Of a DNA stretch of 64,000 nt, positions 41,696 to 48,741 are shown piece by piece; positions within the stretch are counted from its first letter, which is position 1; each line of letters opens with the position of its first letter. Made by a program: the position numbers and the translations under genes. The DNA is taken from positions 62,001 to 126,000 of the forward strand of contig NBNI01000005.1 of the NCBI GenBank assembly GCA_004379135.1, read 5' to 3'. The stretch is from Acidimicrobiales bacterium mtb01 (GTDB taxonomy: Bacteria > Actinomycetota > Acidimicrobiia > Acidimicrobiales > Ilumatobacteraceae). The notes under the pieces were generated by a model. That model was not told the DNA's origin, did no database searches, and was given only the letters and a program-made list of their open reading frames with translations.

Positions 41696-42715
41696 TCAGG
41701 AGTGGGCGCGTTTGCGGGCGGCCAGACCGGCCAGGCATTCGAACGCCAGTCGGTGCGCCACGTTCACGGTGAGCTCGCTCACGTCGTACGCCGGAGCGAC
41801 TTCCACGATGTCGATGCCCACCACGTCGTGTTCGAGGCACAGCGTGCGCACCATGCGCAACAAGTCGGCCGACACGATGCCGCCGGGTTCGGGAGTACCG
41901 GTTCCCGGTGCGTACGACGGGTCGAGGCTGTCGATGTCTATGGAGATGTAGAGCTTGTCGGCCGACGCGAGAGCCTGATCGATCGCCTCGCGCATCACCG
42001 TCTGGAATCCGCGCTCCCAGATGTCGTGCATCGTGAACCACTGCATGCCCTGCGCGGCCATCCAGTCGAACACGTCCTTGGGTGGCCAGTATCCACGCAG
42101 GCCCACCTGGACGAAATGCGAACCGGGGATGGCGCCGCTCTCGATGAGGCGGCGCATGGGCGTGCCATGGCTCGCGAGGTTGCCGGCGATGATGTCGGCG
42201 GTGTCGGCGTGGGCGTCGAAGTGCACCATGCCCACGTTCCCGTAACCGTGCGCGGCCGCGACAGCAGTGGCCGACGGCCACGTGATGGAGTGGTCGCCAC
42301 CGAGCACCAGCGGGATGATGCGGCGGTTCGCGACCTCGGCGATGCGGGCCTTGATGTTGGCGTGGCTCAACTCGGTGAGTCCGTGCGGGCAGTAGGCGTC
42401 GCCGAAGTCGACGACTTCGAGCCAATCGAAGATCTCGATGCCGAGATCCATGTGATACGTGCCCGGTTCGTAGGCCTGCGCGCGAATCGCTCGCGGACCG
42501 AATCGCGCGCCGGGACGATTCGACGTGGAGTTGTCGAATGGAGCACCCACGATGGCCACGTCGGGTTGCCAGGTGTCGAGGTCGGACGGTTCGGTCAGGA
42601 ACGGGCGCTGGCCGAACGTGGAGAGGCCCCCGAAGCTGTAGCCGAGGTCGAGTTGCTCGCGGAGTCCGTCGGGAAGCTCGCGACGCGGAGTGTCGCGTCC
42701 GTCGGCTGAAGCCAT
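41696..42715 (-). CDS. speB: Agmatinase/arginase family ureohydrolase
   Basis: A 339-residue ureohydrolase with the binuclear manganese ligands in VLGGDHSITWP, VHFDAHADTAD and YISIDIDSLDPSYAPGTGTPEPGG, and N-terminal FGPRAIRAQAYEPGTYHMDLG. This variant with GGLSTFGQRPF resembles agmatinase and guanidinobutyrase, so the exact guanidino substrate is open. ATG 42715 is supported by a TAGCGT box 7 nt upstream; an ATG at 42733 is also in frame. Confidence 0.88.
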   Translation of the reverse strand: MASADGRDTPRRELPDGLREQLDLGYSFGGLSTFGQRPFLTEPSDLDTWQPDVAIVGAPFDNSTSNRPGARFGPRAIRAQAYEPGTYHMDLGIEIFDWLEVVDFGDAYCPHGLTELSHANIKARIAEVANRRIIPLVLGGDHSITWPSATAVAAAHGYGNVGMVHFDAHADTADIIAGNLASHGTPMRRLIESGAIPGSHFVQVGLRGYWPPKDVFDWMAAQGMQWFTMHDIWERGFQTVMREAIDQALASADKLYISIDIDSLDPSYAPGTGTPEPGGIVSADLLRMVRTLCLEHDVVGIDIVEVAPAYDVSELTVNVAHRLAFECLAGLAARKRAHS

Positions 42716-42722
42716 GCGCGTC

Positions 42723-42728
42723 ACGCTA
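42723..42728 (-). promoter_or_regulatory. Leaderless -10 box of the ureohydrolase gene
   Basis: On the minus strand TAGCGT is followed by 7 nt and the ATG at 42715. Confidence 0.5.
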
Positions 42729-42740
42729 CCCATGCATGAC

Positions 42741-43147
42741 GAAGGCCCCGACGGTGCGGCCAGTCGCCCGGCGCTCCATCGGGGCCTTCAAGGTCGAGGT
42801 CATCCACCAGCGATCGATCGAGGGTTGTTACCCTTCTCTCGCTCACTTGACTCGCCCGTCGGAGTTGCCCCCGGCGGGCGAGTGCCATTTCCAGCCCGGC
42901 CACTCAGTTGCCCATGTGGCGGCGATTCGGTTGCCCGACTCGCCCGATGGAGTTGCCCCCACCCGGTCCGGACGGTCCGATCCGTGTGAACCCGGAAGTT
43001 GCCCTCCGGCCCACCGAACCCACCAGCGCCCACTCGGTTGCCCGAGGGTCGCCCGTGCGAACCTCCCCTTGCCGACCCAGGAGGTCACCCTCGTGGACCG
43101 GCCGATCGAAGATCCGGTTGTGTGCGGCGGGGTTGCCCCCGTCACCC
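42741..43147 (+). ncRNA. Candidate structured RNA: hairpin array with conserved RGTTGCCC loops
   Basis: No convincing reading frame covers this stretch. It opens with an 11-bp perfect stem (42741-42751 with 42779-42789). Then the octamer RGTTGCCC occurs at 42863, 42906, 42929, 42951, 42997, 43036 and 43131. In six of the seven it is exactly the 8-nt loop of a hairpin whose stem sequence differs each time: 13 pairs at 42850-42883, about seven at 42921-42944, three plus three at 42944-42966, five at 42992-43009, three to five at 43030-43048, five at 43026+100 (43126-43143). The copy at 42906 sits in a 12-nt loop over a five-pair stem. A related TTGTTA loop is at 42821-42834. G-U pairs make sense only if the plus strand is transcribed. 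Promoter and 3' end are not resolved. Confidence 0.5.
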
Positions 43148-43443
43148 ACAGGACGTCGATGACCTCTCCCGAGCCGATCGTGTGGCTTTGATCCACTAGA
43201 GGGCCGGAGCCCTGCGCTGGATCTCGTCACCGTTTTCGTCCCGGTGAGAGGACTGTGCCAGTCACGAAAGTCCTGGTCAAGGGATATTTTTGTACTCACA
43301 GGGTTATCCCCGAACTTTCCCGTGAATCCACAGAAATCAGTGATCTATGCACCGCCGATTCACACCGTTGCCCACAGGTCGTCCACAGACTTTCGCGTCT
43401 CCGCGTTGACGCTGCGGGCGGGGGAACGGTTGACTGAGGGGCG
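43148..43443. other. Non-coding region with DnaA-box-like words and AT-rich patch
   Basis: No gene is supported here. An AT-rich patch GATATTTTTGTAC (43283-43295) is followed within 110 bp by TTATCCCCG, AATCCACAG, TTGCCCACA and TCGTCCACA, each near the actinobacterial DnaA box TTGTCCACA. A 7-bp inverted repeat GTGAATC/GATTCAC spans 43322-43363. Possible -35 elements TTGACG (43406) and TTGACT (43430) precede the isoleucine leader peptide, but no clear -10 is paired with them. Confidence 0.35.
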
Positions 43444-43494
43444 ATGAACGCTTCGACTGCTTCCGCCGCTGTTGCGATCATCATTATTCGCTAG
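43444..43494 (+). CDS. Isoleucine leader peptide (attenuator)
   Basis: Sixteen codons and a TAG: Met-Asn-Ala-Ser-Thr-Ala-Ser-Ala-Ala-Val-Ala-Ile-Ile-Ile-Ile-Arg. Four consecutive Ile codons (ATC ATC ATT ATT) sit just before the stop, with a GAGGGG ribosome site before ATG. A hairpin and a rho-independent terminator follow at once, then the citramalate synthase gene. Low isoleucyl-tRNA should stall the ribosome and allow read-through. Too short for automatic callers. Confidence 0.88.
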   Translation: MNASTASAAVAIIIIR

Positions 43495-43517
43495 CGCACG
43501 GGGTCGTCCTCGTGCGC
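43494..43517 (+). promoter_or_regulatory. Isoleucine leader pause hairpin
   Basis: GCGCACG (43494-43500) pairs with CGTGCGC (43511-43517) around loop GGGTCGTCCT. It overlaps the leader stop codon, the usual place for a pause stem in attenuators. Confidence 0.65.
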
Positions 43518-43519
43518 AC

Positions 43520-43549
43520 ACGCCGCCCAGTGGGCGGCGTTTTTGTTTT
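43520..43549 (+). terminator. Attenuator terminator before citramalate synthase
   Basis: CGCCGCCCA-G-TGGGCGGCG (43521-43539) is a perfect GC-rich palindrome followed by TTTTTGTTTT. It lies 26 nt after the leader-peptide stop and 66 nt before the cimA ATG, so termination must be conditional. Confidence 0.9.
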
Positions 43550-43614
43550 CTCGCTCACGAAACGACCGCGACCAACCGATAACCACGACGAAGGAACGAA
43601 AAGGAATCATCGAC

Positions 43615-45198
43615 ATGAGCGACATGATCGAAGTCTTCGACACGACGTTGCGCGACGGCTTGCAAGTGGAGGGCGTGTCGGCCACGGTGGAAGACAAGCT
43701 TCGCATCGCCGAACAACTCGACCACCTCGGAGTTCACTTCATCGAAGGTGGTTGGCCTGGCGCAAACCCGAAGGACATCGAATTCTTTGCGCGCGCCGCA
43801 CATGATCTTCGTCTGTCGACGAGCACGTTGGTGGCGTTCGGCTCCACGCGGCGTCCGCGCGGCAAGGTCGACGATGACGCGACGTTGCGCAATCTCATCG
43901 ACGCCAACACGAGTGCGGTGTGCATCGTCGCCAAGAGTTGGGACTACCACGTTCTCGAAGCTCTGCAGACCACGCTCGACGAAGGCGAGGCGATGATCGC
44001 CGACTCGGTCGAGTACCTGGTTGCCAATGGCCGTCGCGTATTGGTCGACATGGAGCATTTCTTCGACGGCTACAAGCGGAATCCCGAATTCGCGTTGCGC
44101 GCACTCGAAGCGGCGATCGTGAAGGGCGCGTCGCACGTGGTGCTGTGCGACACCAACGGCGGCAGTCTGCCGCACGAGGTGCAGAGCATCGTGGGCGACG
44201 TGAAGCGCCACATCGGCGACGACGCGATCATCGGAATCCATTGCCACGACGACACCGGCTGCGCCGTGGCCAACTCGGTCGCCGCCGTGTTGAGCGGCGC
44301 GCGCCACGTGCAGGGAACGCTCAACGGACTCGGCGAGCGAACCGGCAACACCAATCTCACCACCGTCATCCCCAACCTGCAGTTGAAGATGGGGTTCGAG
44401 TGCCTGCCGGCCGGTCGTATCGAGCGTCTCACCGCCGTGAGCAACCATGTGGCCGAGGTTCTCAACCGTCCTCTCAATCCGCAGGCGCCCTACGTGGGTG
44501 CCTCGGCCTTCGCTCACAAGGCCGGCCTGCACGTGAGTGCGATCGCTCGTGCCAAGGACGCGTATGAACACGTCGATCCCGATCTCGTGGGCAACGGCAC
44601 GCGCTTCGTCGTGAGCGAGATGGCCGGCCGCGCGACCATCACCATGAAGGCCGAGGAGCTCGGTCTGCCCATGGACGGCCCGGCCGTCAACCAGGTGATC
44701 GACGACCTGAAGCGGCTCGAGCACGAGGGCTATCACTTCGAGGCGGCCGACGCCTCGCTCGAACTCCTCATGCGTCGGGCCACGGGTTGGGATCAGCAGT
44801 ACTTCCGTGTGGAGAGCATGCGCGTGATCACCGACGAGACCATGACGGGCGCCTTCAGCACCGAAGCCACGGTGAAGGTGTGGGTTGGTCCGGAGGGCTC
44901 GGCCACGCGCCACGTGTTCACCGCCGAAGGGAACGGTCCGGTGAACGCGATCGACAAGGCGTTGCGCGCCGCCGTGATGCAGGCCTATCCGCAGATCGCG
45001 CGCGTGCACCTCACCGACTACAAGGTGCGCATCCTCGACGGTGCGACGGCGACCGGTGCCGTGACCCGCGTGCTCATCGACGCCAGCGATGGCGAGCGCA
45101 CCTGGACCACCATCGGTGTGAGCCCCAACATCATCGAAGCCTCCTGGCGCGCCCTCGAGGAGTCGCTGGTGTACGGGCTCCTGCACGCTTCGAACTGA
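43615..45198 (+). CDS. cimA: (R)-Citramalate synthase
   Basis: A 527-residue HMGL-like acyltransferase: EVFDTTLRDGLQVEGVSATVEDKLRIAEQLD, IEGGWPGANPKD, metal site IGIHCHDDTGCAVANS, GTLNGLGERTGNTNLTTVIP, and a C-terminal LeuA-type regulatory domain (about 400-520). The E-G-G-W-P-G-A-N-P motif and overall length match CimA rather than 2-isopropylmalate synthase. It condenses acetyl-CoA with pyruvate to citramalate, entry to isoleucine without threonine deaminase. The isoleucine leader peptide supports this assignment. LeuCD and LeuB can carry the next steps. AAAAGGA ribosome site. Confidence 0.93.
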   Translation: MSDMIEVFDTTLRDGLQVEGVSATVEDKLRIAEQLDHLGVHFIEGGWPGANPKDIEFFARAAHDLRLSTSTLVAFGSTRRPRGKVDDDATLRNLIDANTSAVCIVAKSWDYHVLEALQTTLDEGEAMIADSVEYLVANGRRVLVDMEHFFDGYKRNPEFALRALEAAIVKGASHVVLCDTNGGSLPHEVQSIVGDVKRHIGDDAIIGIHCHDDTGCAVANSVAAVLSGARHVQGTLNGLGERTGNTNLTTVIPNLQLKMGFECLPAGRIERLTAVSNHVAEVLNRPLNPQAPYVGASAFAHKAGLHVSAIARAKDAYEHVDPDLVGNGTRFVVSEMAGRATITMKAEELGLPMDGPAVNQVIDDLKRLEHEGYHFEAADASLELLMRRATGWDQQYFRVESMRVITDETMTGAFSTEATVKVWVGPEGSATRHVFTAEGNGPVNAIDKALRAAVMQAYPQIARVHLTDYKVRILDGATATGAVTRVLIDASDGERTWTTIGVSPNIIEASWRALEESLVYGLLHASN

Positions 45199-45212
45199 CG
45201 CCCCCTCACAAC

Positions 45213-45218
45213 TACGCT
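45213..45218 (+). promoter_or_regulatory. Leaderless -10 box, hypothetical 172-aa gene
   Basis: TACGCT followed by 6 nt and ATG at 45225, in the 26-bp gap after cimA. Confidence 0.5.
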
Positions 45219-45224
45219 TCGAAC

Positions 45225-45743
45225 ATGGCCGCCCCCAAGCACGCGCCCGCTCCGGTGATCGACGAGGTTCGTACCTACGCATCGCCCGACTTCGTTCCGT
45301 CTCCGTGGACGCCCGATCGTCCGGGCGATCTGGAAGCCGGTCAACCGTCGGGGGAGCGGCTCGGTTATCAAGGACCCGACCAGGGTTACGGGCTCTCGCT
45401 CGCCAACCGCTTCCGCCCGCGTCTCCACACCGGTGAGTTGTCGGCCGATGACGCGGTTCGCGGCTGCCTGAACATCGCGTTGCGTCGGGCGTCGCTGTTC
45501 GGCCGCGCACCGGTCGTTCACGATCTCACGATGTCATTCACCATGTGGGGATTCCTCGACGCCAATCCGCCGGCCGATCTCGTGGCTCGACGAGTCGAGT
45601 TGTTCGAGGGCGTCGGTCACGTGCACCACTACAAAGAGGGACGGCTCATCGCCGATCTGGTGCCCGAGGCGACGTTGCGTTCGACGCCCGCTCAAGTGGC
45701 CGCGGCGTACCCGGGTTCGTGGCGTCAGCTCACGGGCGCGTGA
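45225..45743 (+). CDS. Hypothetical protein (172 aa)
   Basis: A 172-residue soluble protein I cannot name. It has a proline-rich start (APKHAPAPVIDEVRTYASPDFVPSPWTPDRPGDLEAGQPSG, disordered), then GYQGPDQGYGLSLANRFRPRLHTGELSADDAVRGCLNIALRRASLFGRAPVVHDLTMSFTMWGFLD and a helical end (STPAQVAAAYPGSWRQL). It is on the cimA strand but has its own TACGCT box 6 nt before ATG, so is likely expressed separately and leaderless. 25 bp before the acyl-CoA dehydrogenase gene. Confidence 0.7.
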   Translation: MAAPKHAPAPVIDEVRTYASPDFVPSPWTPDRPGDLEAGQPSGERLGYQGPDQGYGLSLANRFRPRLHTGELSADDAVRGCLNIALRRASLFGRAPVVHDLTMSFTMWGFLDANPPADLVARRVELFEGVGHVHHYKEGRLIADLVPEATLRSTPAQVAAAYPGSWRQLTGA

Positions 45744-45756
45744 TCGCTCGAGCACC

Positions 45757-45762
45757 TAGCCT
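45757..45762 (+). promoter_or_regulatory. Leaderless -10 box of acyl-CoA dehydrogenase gene
   Basis: TAGCCT followed by 6 nt and GTG at 45769. Confidence 0.5.
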
Positions 45763-45768
45763 GGAGTC

Positions 45769-47541
45769 GTGACCGACTACCGCGCACCGCTCCACGACAT
45801 CGACTTCGTCCTCAATCGGGTCTGTGGCCTCGACCGCATCCTGTCGTTGCCCGGCTACATCGAAGTCGACTCGTCGGTCGTTCGCGATCTCATGTCCGAG
45901 GCCGCGCGCTTCATGGAGGAAAAGGTCGCGCCGCTCAATCGAGTGGGCGACGTGCACGGCGTGAAGCGCAACGCCGACGGCTCCATCACCACCGCGCCCG
46001 GCTTCATCGAGGCGTATCAGGCGTACGTCGACGCCGGTTGGGGCGCGGTGCCGTTCGACATGGGTTTTGGCGGCGGCGGATTCCCGTGGATGGTGGGCGT
46101 GGCGCTGCAGGAAATCCTCACCTCGGCGAACATGGCCTTCTCGATGTGTCCGTTGCTCACGCAGGGTGCGATCGACGCGATCATGCACCACGGCAGCGAA
46201 GAGCAGAAGATGACCTATCTGCCCAAGATGATCACCGGCGAGTGGTCGGGCACCATGAATCTCACCGAACCCGATGCCGGCAGCGACGTCGGTGCGGTTC
46301 GCACCCGCGCCCTTCGTCAGCCCGACGGCACGTACCTCGTCACCGGCACCAAGATCTATATCTCGTTCGGCGAACACGACATGGCCGACAACATCGTCCA
46401 CCTCGTGCTGGCGCGCACTCCCGACGCGCCTCCCGGGACGAAGGGCATCTCGTGCTTCATCGTGCCGAAGTTCCTCATCAACCCCGATGGTTCGCTCGGT
46501 CGACGCAATGACGTTTCATGCGTGTCGGTCGAGCACAAGTTGGGCATCCATGCCAGCCCCACCTGCGTCTTGTCGTATGGCGATCAGGGCGGCGCGGTCG
46601 GATACCTCATCGGCGAAGAGAACCGCGGCATGCAATACATGTTCACCATGATGAACCAGGCCCGTCTGTCGGTCGGTCTGCAAGGTCTGTCGCTCGGCGA
46701 GCGCGCCTATCAGCAGGCCCTGCGGTATGCGCGCGAACGCCGTCAAGGGCGCGCTCCCGGTGCGCCGGCCGGCGAGAGTTCGCCGATCATCGACCACCCC
46801 GACGTGAAGCGCATGCTCCTCACCATGAAGGTCACGAACGAGGCGTTGCGGCGCCTCACGTACTGGAACGCGGCCTGCATCGACGTCGCCAATCATCATC
46901 CCGACGCGACCGAGCGCGAATGGGCGGCCGATCTCGCCGCTCTTCTCACACCGCTGTCGAAGGGTTGGGGGACCGACATGGGCGTCGAGATGACCGGTCT
47001 TGCGGTGCAGATCCATGGCGGCATGGGTTTCGTCGAGGAGACCGGTGTCGCACAGCACTACCGCGACGCGCGCATCGCCACCATCTACGAGGGCACCAAC
47101 GGCATCCAGGCCATCGACTTGGTTGGTCGCAAGCTTGGCCTGCGCGGCGGTGAAGTCGTGAAGCGCCATCTCGACGCCATCGCCGAAGCGGCCACTCGCG
47201 TGAAGAAGCACCCCGATCTGGCCGAAGCGGCCAAGGCTCTCGAGACGAGTCTGCAGGCCACGCGGCGCGCGACCGAGTGGCTCATGGCGCACGCCACCGA
47301 TCCGTTGTCGATGCTGTCGGGCGCCACCCCGTATCTGCGCATGTTGAGCACGGTCACGGCCGGTTTCCTGCTCGCCGAGTCGGCGCTCATTGCTCGCGAG
47401 CACGCGGCGGAAGTGGGTGAGTCGGTGGTGGCTGAACGCGTCGCGTCGGCGCGCTTCTTCTGCGAACAGCTGATGCCGGCGTCCGACGGACTCGTGGGCG
47501 CCGTCACCGGCGACGCGCAGCTGTTGATGTCGTCGATCTGA
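45769..47541 (+). CDS. Acyl-CoA dehydrogenase (long form with C-terminal extension)
   Basis: A 590-residue FAD enzyme. It has the acyl-CoA dehydrogenase signature MNLTEPDAGSDVGAVRTRA, KIYISFGEHDMADNIVHLVLAR, HKLGIHASPTCVLSYGD, NQARLSVGLQGLSLGERAYQQALRYARERRQG, and QIHGGMGFVEETGVAQHYRDARIATIYEGTNGIQAIDLVGRKL, which includes the catalytic glutamate region (YEGTN). The 60-90 residue N-terminal and longer C-terminal extensions are those of mycobacterial FadE5-like and AidB-like enzymes. It probably serves fatty acid oxidation. Confidence 0.92.
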   Translation: MTDYRAPLHDIDFVLNRVCGLDRILSLPGYIEVDSSVVRDLMSEAARFMEEKVAPLNRVGDVHGVKRNADGSITTAPGFIEAYQAYVDAGWGAVPFDMGFGGGGFPWMVGVALQEILTSANMAFSMCPLLTQGAIDAIMHHGSEEQKMTYLPKMITGEWSGTMNLTEPDAGSDVGAVRTRALRQPDGTYLVTGTKIYISFGEHDMADNIVHLVLARTPDAPPGTKGISCFIVPKFLINPDGSLGRRNDVSCVSVEHKLGIHASPTCVLSYGDQGGAVGYLIGEENRGMQYMFTMMNQARLSVGLQGLSLGERAYQQALRYARERRQGRAPGAPAGESSPIIDHPDVKRMLLTMKVTNEALRRLTYWNAACIDVANHHPDATEREWAADLAALLTPLSKGWGTDMGVEMTGLAVQIHGGMGFVEETGVAQHYRDARIATIYEGTNGIQAIDLVGRKLGLRGGEVVKRHLDAIAEAATRVKKHPDLAEAAKALETSLQATRRATEWLMAHATDPLSMLSGATPYLRMLSTVTAGFLLAESALIAREHAAEVGESVVAERVASARFFCEQLMPASDGLVGAVTGDAQLLMSSI

Positions 47542-47544
47542 GTT

Positions 47545-47916
47545 TCAGGCCGGCGCGTCGACGGCATGCTCGGTGAGCGCGGCCAGATCGCAGAACTCGA
47601 GTGCTGACACGTGCGTGGCGGCGAGCACCACACGCGGTGCCCGGCCGGCTTCGAAGGCCTCCTGCCAACGCGATGCGCACAAGCACCATTGGTCGCCGTC
47701 CTTCAGCCCGGCGAAGCCGTACTGCGGCATGGGCGTGCTGAGGTCGTTTCCGCGGCTCTTGCTGAACGCGAGGAACTCGTCGGTCATGATCGCGCACACC
47801 ACGTGCATACCTGGATCGTCACCGCGAGATTCGCAGCACCCGGTGCGGTAGTAGCCGGTGAGCGGATCGAACGAACACGGAACGAGTTCGCCCCCAAGGA
47901 CGTTGCGTTGGGTCAC
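47545..47916 (-). CDS. DUF2237 family protein
   Basis: A 123-residue protein matching DUF2237: RNVLGGELVPCSFDPLTGYYRTGCCESRGDDPGMHVVCAIMTDEFLAFSKSRGNDLSTPMPQYGFAGLKDGDQWCLCASRW. Several cysteines and the G-D-x-W-C-L-C-A-x-R-W motif are conserved in the family, whose function is not established. Start GTG 47916. It is convergent with the dehydrogenase (3-bp gap) and follows the VIT gene by 14 bp. Confidence 0.85.
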   Translation of the reverse strand: MTQRNVLGGELVPCSFDPLTGYYRTGCCESRGDDPGMHVVCAIMTDEFLAFSKSRGNDLSTPMPQYGFAGLKDGDQWCLCASRWQEAFEAGRAPRVVLAATHVSALEFCDLAALTEHAVDAPA

Positions 47917-47930
47917 GGCGACAGTGTGGC

Positions 47931-48656
47931 TCAGGAAACCGAGACGTCGAGAAGTTGGCCGATGAGATAGGTGACGCCGCAGGCCACCAGCAGGATGAGG
48001 ACCTGCCGGAGGGAACTCCAGGCGATGCGCCGTTCGGCGAACTTGCCGATGCTCGCGCCGACGATGGCGGCCGCGATCACTCCGATGATGATCGACGCAA
48101 ATCGAGCGCCGGTTCCCTCGCCGATGAACCACGGAACGACCGGCAGAAGCGCACCGAACAGGAAGCACACCAAGGACAGAGCGGCGGCCTGCCAGGGCGA
48201 GGGAAGCACGCCGGGGTCGACGCCGAGTTCTTCGCGCGCGTGCACCGCCAGGGCGGCTTCGGGGTCGTTCATCACATCGGCGGCCGCGGCGGCGGCACGC
48301 TGCGGTTCGATGCCGTGACTCTCGTAGATCTTGGCCAATTCGTGTGTCTCAGCGGCCGTGTTGACGTGCAACTCGCGGCGTTCGATCTCGAGTTCGCGTG
48401 TGATGAGTTCGTTCTGGGCTGACACGGAGATCCATTCGCCCGCGGCCATACTCGCGCCACCGGCGATTGCGCCGGCGAGGCCGGCCAGTCGAACGAGTGT
48501 CGAGTCGACACCGCTGCCCGCGAATCCGATCACCAACGACACGTTGGAGACGAGACCGTCGCTGATGCCGAAGACGGCGGCACGGGCGAGTCCGCCGGCC
48601 ACACTGCGGTGTCCGGGATGCTGTTCGGCGCCGGTGGTGAACGAGTGTCGTCCCAT
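47931..48656 (-). CDS. VIT1/CCC1 family iron/manganese transporter
   Basis: A 241-residue membrane protein: GGLARAAVFGISDGLVSNVSLVIGFAG, the SMAAGEWISVSAQNELITRELEIERREL metal-binding loop with its glutamates, then helices SPWQAAALSLVCFLFGALLPVVPWF and the final two. VIT family transporters move Fe2+ or Mn2+ out of the cytoplasm. ATG 48656 (MGRHSFTTGAEQHPGHR) is chosen; the upstream frame extension overlaps the gltX region antisense. Confidence 0.88.
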   Translation of the reverse strand: MGRHSFTTGAEQHPGHRSVAGGLARAAVFGISDGLVSNVSLVIGFAGSGVDSTLVRLAGLAGAIAGGASMAAGEWISVSAQNELITRELEIERRELHVNTAAETHELAKIYESHGIEPQRAAAAAADVMNDPEAALAVHAREELGVDPGVLPSPWQAAALSLVCFLFGALLPVVPWFIGEGTGARFASIIIGVIAAAIVGASIGKFAERRIAWSSLRQVLILLVACGVTYLIGQLLDVSVS

Positions 48657-48741
48657 GAGTTCGACGCTACTGCCAACCACGTCACGGGTAGCGTGTGACG
48701 CGCATGACGCCGCATGAATTCTCCACATCGGGTGCACCGCG

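Noticed and set aside
42863-43138. Integron attC array, because GTT-containing 7-mers recur in hairpins
   Set aside because: The core would be GTTRRRY, but the repeats are GTTGCCC and sit in loops rather than at stem ends; there is no integrase or cassette gene.
42863-43138. 6C RNA of actinobacteria (C-rich loops)
   Set aside because: 6C RNA has two stems with six consecutive C in the loop; here up to seven stems carry RGTTGCCC.
42820-43147. CRISPR array
   Set aside because: Only 8 nt are repeated, spacing varies from 22 to 95 bp, and no cas gene is present.
42538-43191. 217-residue plus-strand open frame across the ureohydrolase 5' end and the hairpin array
   Set aside because: Low-complexity composition, antisense overlap with a conserved gene, and no recognisable domain; the RNA structure explains the sequence better.
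43265-43336. RNase P RNA fragments (GAAAGTCC at 43266 and ACAGAAA at 43330)
   Set aside because: The two words are only about 60 nt apart and the rest of the P4-P15 consensus is missing; chance matches.
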